Of a stretch of DNA of 39,794 nucleotides, positions 1 to 7,969 are shown one piece after another. Under the pieces are notes generated by a model. The model searched no databases, was not told the origin of the DNA, and saw only the letters and a program-made list of their open reading frames with translations. Position 1 is the stretch's first letter. Every line of letters begins with the position of its first letter. Origin of the DNA: Clostridia bacterium (GTDB lineage Bacteria; Bacillota; Clostridia; Oscillospirales; Acutalibacteraceae); the NCBI GenBank assembly GCA_017399175.1, contig JAFQEE010000024.1:1-39794 (forward strand). Reading direction: 5' to 3'. The translations under genes and the position numbers were made by a program.

Positions 1-729
1 TTACATCCACTTAAATGTTTCGTCAGAACGCCAAATGAATGGACCGCCGAATTCTGTAAAAATCCACTTACCACTAACAAGTTCCAATGTATATTTTATT
101 GTTTCTTTTTCATTTACATCATGATAATGACAGGTTATTGTGAATTCGCATTTATTTTCTGTATTGGAAATAATGTTTAAATCTGCATATTTCAAGCCAT
201 AGTTTGCACCCTGCCCTATCGTGCAAATAACATACCACTTGCCATCCTTTTGCATATAGTTGTGCTCCAACACTTCCTTATACACATATTCTGCAAAGCA
301 ATTCTGAAGTTCTTTTTCCAAGTCGTTCAGGGTTGCAAACCGTGTAGGAATAACCTGGTAATATGGCATATCATATTGTCCTGTAATTACGCTGTCGAAG
401 TCATATCTGACTGCCCAACCATAGCCAAGCCAATCAACCTGAAGTTGACTTGCATATAACACTTTTTCTTTTATCTCGTTTTCTGTCAAAAGATTTAGTT
501 TAGATGCTGTAGTTGTTTCGTCTTTTGTTGTTGATTCTAATATTGGTTCTGTTGTTGCTTCCGTATCAAGTTCAGTTTCAGGCACAGTTGAAGGTATATT
601 TTCTGTTGATTGTTCAACATTAACAGGTGGTGTGGGTTCTTCCTTGTCAGTTGACTGGGTTATTGCGACCGTTGTGCCTACACCAACAGCTACAACTGCA
701 ACTGTTACGATAATTGCTTTAAGTTTCAT
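1..729 (-). CDS. Secreted or membrane-anchored protein of unknown function
   Basis: About 242 residues. The N-terminus has a short basic start (MKLK) and a hydrophobic stretch of about 20 residues, which is either a signal peptide or a membrane anchor; I see no lipobox cysteine. A Thr/Glu/Pro-rich linker follows to about residue 75, then a compact C-terminal domain of about 165 residues rich in Tyr, Trp and beta-type sequence that I do not recognise. The start at 729 is chosen over the ATG at 735 because the GGGG ribosome site lies 8 bases before 729 and only 2 before 735. The stop codon occupies bases 1-3, so the gene is complete. It diverges from the two-component system at 930. Extracellular location is inferred from the leader and linker; the function is unknown. 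Confidence 0.8.
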   Translation of the reverse strand: MKLKAIIVTVAVVAVGVGTTVAITQSTDKEEPTPPVNVEQSTENIPSTVPETELDTEATTEPILESTTKDETTTASKLNLLTENEIKEKVLYASQLQVDWLGYGWAVRYDFDSVITGQYDMPYYQVIPTRFATLNDLEKELQNCFAEYVYKEVLEHNYMQKDGKWYVICTIGQGANYGLKYADLNIISNTENKCEFTITCHYHDVNEKETIKYTLELVSGKWIFTEFGGPFIWRSDETFKWM

Positions 730-757
730 AAACATTTCCCCTTTTTACTTTTTTGAT

Positions 758-766
758 ATTATACCA
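758..766 (-). promoter_or_regulatory. Extended -10 promoter element for the gene at 1-729
   Basis: Read on the minus strand this is TGG followed by TATAAT, an extended -10 (TGnTATAAT), about 30 bases upstream of the start codon. No good -35 stands 17 bases upstream, which fits an extended -10 promoter. Confidence 0.5.
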
Positions 767-929
767 AATTGAGAATTTGATTTTATGTTCAATGTCAAAA
801 TTCGTCCAAAAAATGTAAAAACTTTCACAAATTATACTTCCGATGCAAAAAACTGCTTAAATTTGTAAAAATTCGGCTATTTATGTTAAGGTTTTTATGA
901 TAAAATATCATAAGAAAGGGGTTGTTCTA

Positions 930-1640
930 ATGCTGAATATTGCGATTTGTGACGATAATCAGATTTTCCTTGATGAATTTGCAAAAACGGTTTCATCTTG
1001 CATAAAAGAAGACCACAACATACTGAAATTTACTAATGCCAATGATTTGCTGAATCGCATTGAAGATTATTCTGATGAGAGCATAGACATTGTCATAACA
1101 GATATTGAAATGCCGGGAATGAACGGTATAACTATGGCTAGAGAGCTTAAAACGCTTCACCCTCGTATTCAATTCATCTTCGTGACTAATTACACCGAAT
1201 ATATTCAAGACGTTTTTGTGGTCAATCCCGTTTATTACATACTTAAGCCTGTTGATAAGAACAAACTTTCTGAGGCACTTGAAAAAGCAGTCGCAGAGTT
1301 ATCGGAATCAGATAAAAAATGCTTTAATGTAACAGGGAAAAACAAAATTCTTCGCATACGCTTTAATGAGATTAAATATATTGAGAGTTTTTCACGCAAA
1401 ATCATCGTACACGAAACACGAAGAAACACAGAGCTTTTAATGAAGCTTGATGATTTTGAGAAAGAATTACCGCCTTACTTTTTGCGAATTCATAAAAGTT
1501 ATTCGGTCAATATGAATATGATACGTTCAATTAATAATAATCGAATTGAACTTTTTTCAGGAGAAGTTATTCCTGTTTCAAAAGCAAAATATCCCGAAAT
1601 TAAAAAGAACATTCTTGCGTTTTTAAGTTCGCAATTATAG
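930..1640 (+). CDS. LytTR-family response regulator
   Basis: 236 residues. Residues 1-120 form a receiver domain: acidic pair D8/D9, probable phosphoacceptor D58 (in ITDIEMPGMNG), T86 and K106 (in ILKPVD). Residues about 135-236 form a LytTR DNA-binding domain (KYIESFSRKIIVH, then FLRIHKSYSVNM). This is the AgrA/LytR/VirR class, which usually controls surface, virulence or peptide-signalling genes. The start at 930 is preferred over the in-frame ATG at 897 because an AAGAAAGGGG site precedes it and the receiver homology begins there. The histidine kinase follows after 10 bases in the same operon. No agrB or agrD gene is adjacent, so the input signal and targets are not visible here. Confidence 0.93.
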   Translation: MLNIAICDDNQIFLDEFAKTVSSCIKEDHNILKFTNANDLLNRIEDYSDESIDIVITDIEMPGMNGITMARELKTLHPRIQFIFVTNYTEYIQDVFVVNPVYYILKPVDKNKLSEALEKAVAELSESDKKCFNVTGKNKILRIRFNEIKYIESFSRKIIVHETRRNTELLMKLDDFEKELPPYFLRIHKSYSVNMNMIRSINNNRIELFSGEVIPVSKAKYPEIKKNILAFLSSQL

Positions 1641-1650
1641 GAGGTACAAT

Positions 1651-3000
1651 ATGGGATTTGATATACGCGCAATTCCATTTTATATATCAATGATATATGC
1701 CATCTGGATGGAGTTCTGGACTTTAACAAAAATTCTTACACCAAAGTTAAAATTCTATACTACCTGCATTATTGGATTTATAATGCATGCTGTGGTTTAT
1801 TTCATAACAACACTTTTTTCGCCATTCTTTGAGCTTGTCCCTGAAGTTGATACTCAACGAAATATTCGTTCTGTGGGACTCCTTTTGACAATGATAGTAT
1901 TTATTGCTTTTTTGTTTAAAGACAATGCTATAGAAAAGCTTAAAGCAGGTGCTCTTTTTCAGATTTGTGTACTTGTATACGAGGGTATTCTCGTCACCGT
2001 TTATACATCTGTCTTAGGCATTTCTTTTGAAGAACAAGCATTTGAATTATCTTTAGGTGAACAGATTATTTACGCAATTTGTTGCATTGGTACATATTCA
2101 TTGTTGAGCCTTACTTTGCGTTTTGTATTCAAAAAGATTAAAGTGCGTGTTCCTGTATCTGTTATGGCAACGCTCACAATCATTATTGTTATGAATTGTT
2201 TAATGATGATGTTTATATATTCAAGCAACTATGCTAACAAGGACACTTTTACAACAATCGTTCTTTATCTTGTTCCTGCTGCAATCATCATTATGTGTAT
2301 TGCTCTTTACAAAATTATGGTACGAGTAAACGACAACGAGGTTCTGCGTGAAAAGCTTTATTGGCTTGAAAGCGTCAAGGGAATTGAGCTTGACTACTAT
2401 AACAAACTGCAGGATAAAACTAATGATATGCGTCGAATTCGTCACGATTTCAAAGGTGTTATTGATAGTATAAACCTGTTAATCAGCGAAAACACACCTG
2501 AAAGTCTTGCTAAGGCTAAAGAGTTGTTGACATCTCTCAACAACAGTCTGAATCTTACAAAAATTCCTGTTTATTCACGAAATCTTATTGCAAACGCGGT
2601 TATTGCTGCTAAAGATGAAGAAGCAAAAAATGAGCAAATCGAAATGAATATCGCAGTTGATATACCTGAAGAAATAAGTGTTGAAGCAATCGACCTCAAC
2701 TGCGTATTCCTTAATATGTTAAATAACGCGATTGAGTCATGCAAAAAGTTGCCAGTTGAACAACGAAAAATCATACTCAAAGCAACTGTTCAGGCAGGAT
2801 ATTTAATGATTAAAACAGAAAATCCCTATTTGTCGATTGAAACTGACAAACAGGGAAAAATCAAAACATCTAAAAAGGATACCGAAAATCACGGATTTGG
2901 CTTATCCCTCATTGAAGACATTTCAAAGAAATATGACGGCCATTTCCAAGTTGATACAACCAATGGTAACTTTATTACTACTGTATCATTGGAACTTTAA
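1651..3000 (+). CDS. GHKL-type sensor histidine kinase (AgrC-like)
   Basis: 449 residues. The first 225 residues are strongly hydrophobic, with about six to seven membrane segments, as in AgrC-type peptide or signal receptors. A short linker leads to the dimerisation helix with the probable phosphorylated His at about 265 (in RRIRHDFKG). The ATPase part shows the N box (FLNMLNNAIESC, about residues 353-364) and a G box (HGFGLSLIEDI). An excellent GGAGGT ribosome site lies just before the ATG, and the gene is cotranscribed with the LytTR regulator. Presumably it phosphorylates that regulator's D58 in response to an extracellular signal; the ligand is unknown. A strong hairpin terminator follows. 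Confidence 0.93.
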   Translation: MGFDIRAIPFYISMIYAIWMEFWTLTKILTPKLKFYTTCIIGFIMHAVVYFITTLFSPFFELVPEVDTQRNIRSVGLLLTMIVFIAFLFKDNAIEKLKAGALFQICVLVYEGILVTVYTSVLGISFEEQAFELSLGEQIIYAICCIGTYSLLSLTLRFVFKKIKVRVPVSVMATLTIIIVMNCLMMMFIYSSNYANKDTFTTIVLYLVPAAIIIMCIALYKIMVRVNDNEVLREKLYWLESVKGIELDYYNKLQDKTNDMRRIRHDFKGVIDSINLLISENTPESLAKAKELLTSLNNSLNLTKIPVYSRNLIANAVIAAKDEEAKNEQIEMNIAVDIPEEISVEAIDLNCVFLNMLNNAIESCKKLPVEQRKIILKATVQAGYLMIKTENPYLSIETDKQGKIKTSKKDTENHGFGLSLIEDISKKYDGHFQVDTTNGNFITTVSLEL

Positions 3001-3031
3001 AATGAAAATACTTAGCTTCAAAGTATAGTTA

Positions 3032-3070
3032 AACCCACCGATTGAACAAATAAATCGGTGGGTTCTCTTT
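3032..3070. terminator. Rho-independent terminator, probably shared by convergent genes
   Basis: Perfect 11-base arms (AACCCACCGAT at 3032-3042 and its complement at 3054-3064) followed by TCTCTTT. It lies between the convergent histidine kinase and the gene ending at 3085. The T-run is clearer on the plus strand. Confidence 0.8.
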
Positions 3071-3084
3071 ATTGTATTGTATGT

Positions 3085-4608
3085 TTAGTACTCATAAACC
3101 TTTGTTGCACCGAAGAGTGAGCGGAAGAAACCGCCGATTTTGTCAAAAAAGCCTGCTTTTGACTGCATTTCGATTGTATCTGTTGCAATAACATTTCCAT
3201 ATTCATCTACCAGTTCTGCGGTGAAATATGTATATCCGTTACTGTCGGAGATTATTGTAATTGTAGAATCATCGTTATATGTTACATCAAAATTATCATT
3301 GTTTGAAGTCCAGTTTATCGCGACTCTATAAAACTGACCACCGTCAAAAGATGTATGAAGAGTAATTCCGTCTTTATAACGAATAGATGTTTTTGAAGGA
3401 GCACAAATCGTAAAAATAAACTCAGGAGAATAGTCAGGTCTATACATTGACGAAGGCATTGTATATGCATCTTCATGGCCGAAAAAGTAATATTCTTTTG
3501 CCATATAGTATGGAGATTTGGTGAAATCCTCGTCACCGTCAAGCCACGTTACATCAAGCCAATAAAACTCATCACCCAAATCAATGATATTCCAGATATG
3601 GTTAGGACCTTTGATTTCATATATCTCAATTCCTGCTTCCTGTAACAGGACCATAGTCAATGCGGAATAATTTCTGCAGACGCCTTCGCCTTTTATGGCG
3701 TAACTCAACGCATTATCGTTGTATTCCATAGATAAATCGTCATCATATTCTACGCGATAGTCATATTCCATAATATCCACCACATATTCAACTGTAGTTT
3801 CAATTTTTTCTTCGTCAGACATTGTTGATGTAAAGAGGTTATCTGCTGTTTCCTTAACCGATTCTTGAATTTCCTGCCAGTCACTTGACATATCGTTTTC
3901 AATACGATTTCTCTTAATGAAATTACTGAACTCTTTTGTGTATGCCATTTCACAGTTGTCACTAAAAAAATAGTCAAGCTCATCTAATGTCATTACAGGT
4001 GACAGGTCATGGATTGACAATGTATTTGAAATATTCAAGAATTCTATATTCGCATTTTCTAATGGGCTTAAATCTGTAACACAAGTGTTGTATAACGACA
4101 GTTCCTTCAGATTTTTGTTATTTTTCAATGGTTCTATAGACTCAATACCAACATCATATATCCATAAATATTCAAGCTTCTTCAGATACTGAACTCCGTT
4201 TAATGATGCCATATAGCAAGAATCAATATCCAAATTATAAATGTCAGTATTTTCTGATAAAAAAGTCAAATCCAAAAGTTTGCTTTTAATTATAACGATG
4301 CAATCGACCTTGTCAAAATCACCTAATTCAGACATATTCAAAGTACAATTTATAAAGGTTATCTTACTAGCATTGCCGTTATCAAGCTCTAATGGTTCAT
4401 CTAAAACTGCATTATGTATAGAAATCTCTCCTACTGAAGACGGAACCTCTACACCATATGGATTATCGTAAATATCCATATACCATCCGTCATCTGAAAC
4501 TTCATAATAGCCCTCTGTGGCACTCGCTGTAACAGTTGATATTGACAACATTGATACAAGTGTCACAAGCACCAATAATACTGAAATTATGCGGTTCATT
4601 TTTTTCAT
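3085..4608 (-). CDS. Secreted LRR protein with transglutaminase-like domain and conserved C-terminal tail
   Basis: 507 residues. The start at 4608 has a GAGGTAATT ribosome site; an ORF start at 4626 would precede that site. Residues 1-31 are a signal peptide ending near ASA. Residues about 55-215 carry irregular leucine-rich repeats. Residues about 245-365 form a transglutaminase/protease-like papain fold with a plausible triad: C311 (GEGVCRNYS), H337 (PNHIWN) and D352 (WLDVTW). Residues about 396-507 are a module also found at the end of the protein at 7970-12109, ending in an amphipathic AGFFDKIGGFFRSLFG tail. The triad suggests protein cross-linking or peptide cleavage on the cell surface. 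It is transcribed from a promoter with the palindrome shared by other genes in this locus. Confidence is high for the domain calls; substrates are unknown. Confidence 0.88.
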   Translation of the reverse strand: MKKMNRIISVLLVLVTLVSMLSISTVTASATEGYYEVSDDGWYMDIYDNPYGVEVPSSVGEISIHNAVLDEPLELDNGNASKITFINCTLNMSELGDFDKVDCIVIIKSKLLDLTFLSENTDIYNLDIDSCYMASLNGVQYLKKLEYLWIYDVGIESIEPLKNNKNLKELSLYNTCVTDLSPLENANIEFLNISNTLSIHDLSPVMTLDELDYFFSDNCEMAYTKEFSNFIKRNRIENDMSSDWQEIQESVKETADNLFTSTMSDEEKIETTVEYVVDIMEYDYRVEYDDDLSMEYNDNALSYAIKGEGVCRNYSALTMVLLQEAGIEIYEIKGPNHIWNIIDLGDEFYWLDVTWLDGDEDFTKSPYYMAKEYYFFGHEDAYTMPSSMYRPDYSPEFIFTICAPSKTSIRYKDGITLHTSFDGGQFYRVAINWTSNNDNFDVTYNDDSTITIISDSNGYTYFTAELVDEYGNVIATDTIEMQSKAGFFDKIGGFFRSLFGATKVYEY

Positions 4609-4641
4609 AATAATTACCTCACTCAAATATTCTATATCATA

Positions 4642-4686
4642 ATTTTATCTATGTGTTTTTACAATTTCAATATGCTGAAAGCATAC
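4642..4686 (-). promoter_or_regulatory. Promoter with shared palindromic operator (copy 1)
   Basis: On the minus strand: palindrome GTATGCT-TTCA-GCATAT (4670-4686), TTGAAA as -35 (4665-4670, sharing one base with the palindrome), a 17-base spacer, and TAAAAT as -10 (4642-4647). The same arrangement with identical spacing recurs before the genes starting at 7498, 17610 and 17953. The palindrome abuts or overlaps the -35, a position typical of an activator or repressor site. Confidence 0.75.
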
Positions 4687-4740
4687 AAATAAAATATATT
4701 TTTGAAATTTACGAGAATAAACTATAAGACACATTAAGGC

Positions 4741-4773
4741 ATAAAAATACAGAGGAGATTTTACTCTCCTCTG
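4741..4773 (-). terminator. Rho-independent terminator of the dockerin/LRR gene
   Basis: 9-base perfect arms (4750-4758 and 4765-4773, CAGAGGAGA and complement). On the minus strand the hairpin is followed by TATTTTTAT. It sits 23 bases past the stop codon at 4796. A hairpin with the same arms occurs at 25606. Confidence 0.8.
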
Positions 4774-4795
4774 CGTGGTTATTGGCATTTCCCAC

Positions 4796-6601
4796 TTATA
4801 TAAGTCCTGCAACAATCTGAAGAATCATTCTCGCATCAGTTGCTGCTATTTTTCCATCTTTATTTACATCTGCATTTGCAATAATTAAATCTTTTTCTGT
4901 TTTTAATCCAGCCACAAATTGTAAAATAAGACGCGCATCAGTTGCCGCTATTTTTCCGTCACCATTCACATCGCCAAGAAGGATTGCAGTATTCCCCAGT
5001 TCAGGTATAACACGCTGTTTTGTATTCCCGCAAACTGAGCACTTACATTCTTCAATACCAGTTTCATTTGCTGTAGGCTGTTTTGTAACATACCATTTTC
5101 CGTATTTATGGTCTGTCTTTTCGATTTGTTCTTCTTTCAAAACAGTGCTGCAAACTGTACACCTTTTTACCTTTTTGCCATTCTTGAGGCAAGTTGATTC
5201 AACAAGTGTTTCCCACTCACCTGATGAATGGTCTGTCATATCTACAATTCTTTTTTCTGTTTCTCCGCAAGAACAAGAACGGGTTTCTTCACCCGATGAT
5301 TTGCAGGTTGGTGTTTTTGTTACCTTCCACGCACCAAAAGAATGGTCAAACACAGGGATTTCTTTTGTTTCTGTTTTACCACAGGCACATTTTCTTTCTT
5401 CTAAACCTTTTTCTGTACAGGTTGCACTTTTAACAACATTCCAACTACCGAAATTACAGGTATGGCCTGATTCATAATGAAAATCAGCATTTAATAATAT
5501 ATCATTTCCATTATATTTTGTATCTATACTGATTGCATTCCATTGCTCTTCTGTCCCTGAATAATAAATATCAGTCAATGCATTGCATTTTTCAAACGCA
5601 TCATATCCTATGCTTTTTACCGTAGCAGGAAGAGTAATACTTTCTAACTTTCCGCAGGAAGCAAAGGCATCGGATGAAATCGCTTCTAATCCGTTAAAAA
5701 ATTCAAGACTTGTAATATTATCAAGACTGCCAAAGCCATAACTTTGAATTTCTTTTATTTTCTTTCCTGCTGTTATACTTTCAAGATTATTACTATCGTA
5801 AAATGCGGATGCAACAATTTGTGTAACACTGTCAGGAATTGTATAGCTTTTATATGTACTTGCACTTGGATAAAGCAAGAGTTTTGATTTATCCTTGTTA
5901 AACAATACTCCAAAATTATCGTTTGAGTAATTTTTATTTTTGTCACTTACTCTTATTTCCGCAATTGCTTCACATTCCTTAAATGCGCGTATGGGAAATG
6001 TTCCTACATTAGCTCCGATATAAACCTTTTTTAATTCCTGACAATTTCTGAACGCGTAATCACCGATTGATGTAACACTGTCAGGAATAGTCAATTCTTC
6101 TATTTTTCTTAAATCTTTAAATGCAAAATCCCCGATTATTACAAGACTGTCAGGTAATTTTAATTCTTCAAGTCTTAATAACCAGTAAAAAGAATAGTCA
6201 CCAACACTCTTAACATTATCTCCTAAATGAAGCTTGGTAACATATTGACAAGCTGAAAAAGCATAATCACCAACTGTTTCAACGGTATCTGAAATGCTTA
6301 TCTCTTCAATTTTGCTATAGTTGTTAAAAGCATACGCTCCTACAGAAGTAACACCGTTACCTATAACAACCTTTTTAATTGAGTTCTTATGTGCGTTATA
6401 CTCGGGAAGCCTACCGTCGGCATAGCTGTTCATATCCCCTGTACCTGAAATTGTTAAAACACCGTCTTCAAATGTCCAAGTAAGATTTTCACCGCAAGTG
6501 CCTGAATAAGTTTCTGCACTTGCAACCATTCCCGAAACAGGAACAAGAGTTATCACAAGAACAACCGCAAGTAAAATTGATATAAATTTGTTCTTTTTCA
6601 C
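4796..6601 (-). CDS. Secreted BspA-type LRR protein with C-terminal dockerin type I
   Basis: 601 residues from a GTG start at 6601. The GTG is favoured because GGGAG lies 8 bases upstream and the protein then begins with a typical MKKNK leader; an ATG start at 6616 would overlap that site. Residues 1-29 are a signal peptide (cleavage near ASA). Residues about 35-370 are BspA-type repeats (pattern SIGDYAFxxCxxL). Residues about 385-520 hold four similar segments of about 35 residues, each with paired CxC or CxxC cysteines (such as ERKCACGKTE), which look metal-binding or disulfide-forming. Residues about 541-601 are a dockerin with two Ca-binding repeats (GDVNGDGKIAATDARLIL and NADVNKDGKIAATDARMIL). 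A dockerin docks on a cohesin of a scaffoldin or cell-surface anchor; no cohesin gene is visible here. It carries no recognisable enzyme domain, so an adhesion or cell-surface role is likely. Confidence 0.9.
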   Translation of the reverse strand: MKKNKFISILLAVVLVITLVPVSGMVASAETYSGTCGENLTWTFEDGVLTISGTGDMNSYADGRLPEYNAHKNSIKKVVIGNGVTSVGAYAFNNYSKIEEISISDTVETVGDYAFSACQYVTKLHLGDNVKSVGDYSFYWLLRLEELKLPDSLVIIGDFAFKDLRKIEELTIPDSVTSIGDYAFRNCQELKKVYIGANVGTFPIRAFKECEAIAEIRVSDKNKNYSNDNFGVLFNKDKSKLLLYPSASTYKSYTIPDSVTQIVASAFYDSNNLESITAGKKIKEIQSYGFGSLDNITSLEFFNGLEAISSDAFASCGKLESITLPATVKSIGYDAFEKCNALTDIYYSGTEEQWNAISIDTKYNGNDILLNADFHYESGHTCNFGSWNVVKSATCTEKGLEERKCACGKTETKEIPVFDHSFGAWKVTKTPTCKSSGEETRSCSCGETEKRIVDMTDHSSGEWETLVESTCLKNGKKVKRCTVCSTVLKEEQIEKTDHKYGKWYVTKQPTANETGIEECKCSVCGNTKQRVIPELGNTAILLGDVNGDGKIAATDARLILQFVAGLKTEKDLIIANADVNKDGKIAATDARMILQIVAGLI

Positions 6602-6631
6602 AATACCATCTCCCATAACAAATATAAGTTT

Positions 6632-6676
6632 ATCTTACAATAAAACAACATAATTTTCAATATGAAAATATGTTAA
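6632..6676 (-). promoter_or_regulatory. Promoter of the dockerin/LRR gene, with a degraded version of the shared operator
   Basis: On the minus strand TTGAAA (6655-6660), a 17-base spacer and TAAGAT (6632-6637). The promoter-proximal half-site reads TCATAT, against GCATAT in the full copies, at exactly the same offset from the -35. The distal half-site is not conserved. Confidence 0.5.
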
Positions 6677-6726
6677 TTGTATAATGATTTTGCGTGATAA
6701 ATCATAATTTGCCGGGAAAATAATTC

Positions 6727-6809
6727 GTAGGGGCTGGCGTCCACTGTCAAGCCCGTTATTGGTTTAAATGTTCATTTGGTTAGGGTCGTCGAGGACGCCG
6801 ACCCCTACG
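6727..6809. repeat. Intergenic inverted-repeat element (CGTAGGGG family)
   Basis: The ends CGTAGGGGCTGGCGTCC (6727-6743) and its near-complement GGACGCCGACCCCTACG (6793-6809) differ at two of 17 positions. The interior is about 50 bases with no ORF. Related GTAGGGG-ended elements fill 27480-27816. This is typical of small non-coding dispersed elements in Clostridia and has no transposase. The rest of 6617-6898 holds only the promoter at 6632 and the hairpin at 6853. Confidence 0.7.
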
Positions 6810-6852
6810 CAACCTGTGCGATAAACTCCAATTTGTCATATCAAAAAAATCA

Positions 6853-6872
6853 GCGGAGTCAAATGACCCCGC
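6853..6872. terminator. Hairpin downstream of the gene at 6899; possible terminator or repeat
   Basis: 9-base arms with one mismatch (GCGGAGTCA / TGACCCCGC) and a 2-base loop, followed by CCTAC. A very similar hairpin (AGTC...GACCC core, then CTACC) sits after the next gene at 7639-7663. T-runs are poor, so it may be a repetitive element that also shields 3' ends. Confidence 0.45.
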
Positions 6873-6898
6873 CCTACAGTATGAGTTTATTTTTGAAG

Positions 6899-7498
6899 TT
6901 ACCAGTGATAATATCCGCATTCGCAAACTTCATTAATTCTGAAAAGTCTGTTGAAGAAATTTGCAATACTCCAGAAGAAACCTGCGATACCACCCTTATG
7001 ACAGCTGTGGTTGCAATAATTATAATCACACACATCACAGTAAGCATCATCGTCATAGTCATGATGATAATAGTGAAGACCTTCTTCCCATTCTTCAATG
7101 CAAACCTCATATTCTACAAATTCTTCATCCCAGTTGTAATTACCAACCTCAACGAAGTAGAGTTTACCGGCTTCAGCATAGAAGGTATCTTCTCCATCAT
7201 AACAACCACCAATAGAATTATCAGCAATTGCAACATATATCGGTTCATCAAACTCATCATAATAGTAAACATTAACATATGGGTCTGTTGTGTCATCAGA
7301 AGTTGAAGTATGAATCAAATAATATCCGTCTTCTTCGGATGTGAAATGGAATGTTGTCCATGCTCCACCCACTTCACAGATTGCTTGAACTGTATCCACT
7401 TCCAAAGAACCTGCACTATCAGCAAATGCTGTGATGCTTGTCATCATAAGCATAAGAACTGATAACGCAACTGCTAAAACTTTACCAAATTTTTTCAT
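6899..7498 (-). CDS. Small secreted Asp/Tyr/Cys-rich protein with amphipathic tail
   Basis: 199 residues. Signal peptide at residues 1-26 (cleavage near AFA). A central beta-type domain of about 100 residues (WTTFHFTSEEDGYYLIHTS, then YVNVYYYDEFDE) resembles the carbohydrate-binding-like prepeptidase C-terminal domains only in general pattern. Residues about 140-170 contain a Cys/His/Asp-rich stretch (DDDAYCDVCDYNYCNHSC) like the CDVC motifs common in clostridial surface proteins; it may bind metal. The end (GFFWSIANFFNRLFR) resembles the FFRSLFG tail of the proteins at 3085 and 7970. It is transcribed from its own promoter with the shared palindrome. Function unknown; secretion is well supported. 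Confidence 0.8.
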   Translation of the reverse strand: MKKFGKVLAVALSVLMLMMTSITAFADSAGSLEVDTVQAICEVGGAWTTFHFTSEEDGYYLIHTSTSDDTTDPYVNVYYYDEFDEPIYVAIADNSIGGCYDGEDTFYAEAGKLYFVEVGNYNWDEEFVEYEVCIEEWEEGLHYYHHDYDDDAYCDVCDYNYCNHSCHKGGIAGFFWSIANFFNRLFRINEVCECGYYHW

Positions 7499-7566
7499 AG
7501 TTTTTTCTCCTTTTTTCTTGAATTTTCATAAATAAGCTTTCAATTTTTAAAGCATTATTTGTATAT

Positions 7567-7611
7567 ATTTTACTGCTTTAATATAGCAAAATCTATACTC
7601 TGACAGCATAC
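7567..7611 (-). promoter_or_regulatory. Promoter with shared palindromic operator (copy 2)
   Basis: On the minus strand GTATGCT-GTCA-GAGTAT (7595-7611; the second arm is degenerate), then 5 bases, a 17-base spacer and TAAAAT (7567-7572). Beyond the palindrome it shares TTAAAG-x-AGTAAAATAT with the copy at 17651, which suggests common ancestry of the promoters. Confidence 0.7.
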
Positions 7612-7638
7612 ACTTTGAATTTTTTATACAAAACAGGC

Positions 7639-7663
7639 AGGACAGAGTCAACGACCCTGTCCT
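7639..7663. terminator. Hairpin downstream of the 67-residue secreted peptide gene
   Basis: 11-base arms with one mismatch (AGGACAGAGTC / GACCCTGTCCT), 3-base loop, 15 bases past the stop at 7679. Same family as the hairpin at 6853. No strong T-run on the minus strand until TTTTG about 6 bases on. Confidence 0.5.
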
Positions 7664-7678
7664 ACCTCAATTTTCTTC

Positions 7679-7885
7679 TTAGAATGAATCTGTTGGTGGA
7701 ATTTTTGGTGGTGGAACCGGTTCAGGTGGCGATGTTGATGGCTCTTCAATTGTTGTTGATTCTGTCGGAGTTTCAGTTGTTGTTTCATCACAGAATAAGC
7801 ACGCAAATGCCACAATTGAAATTGAACTTACAAGAATAGCAACCACACAAAGAATGCTTGTGAGCTTTCTAATGCCTGTCTTCAT
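7679..7885 (-). CDS. Small secreted Thr/Pro-rich peptide
   Basis: 68 residues with an excellent AAAGGAGG ribosome site 6 bases before the ATG. Residues 1-28 are a hydrophobic leader (ILCVVAILVSSISIVAFAC). The Cys pair around residues 29-32 (ACLFC) could make it a lipoprotein or a disulfide peptide, although the -3 to -1 residues AFA before C fit a lipobox only loosely. The remainder is low-complexity Thr/Glu/Pro ending PPPKIPPTDSF. It lies 84 bases after the giant LRR gene and may share its transcript. No family recognised. Confidence 0.65.
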   Translation of the reverse strand: MKTGIRKLTSILCVVAILVSSISIVAFACLFCDETTTETPTESTTIEEPSTSPPEPVPPPKIPPTDSF

Positions 7886-7969
7886 TTTCGTTCCTCCTTT
7901 CGTTTATGTTTATTTTTTGAGCCTGTTATATCTATTCATAATAATTCACACAGATAACAAGAGTTATTT

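Noticed and set aside
930-3000. An agr-type peptide quorum system
   Set aside because: Regulator and kinase types fit, but no agrB protease or agrD peptide gene lies nearby.
6776-7306. 176-codon plus-strand ORF
   Set aside because: Antisense to the secreted protein at 6899, which has a signal peptide and its own promoter.
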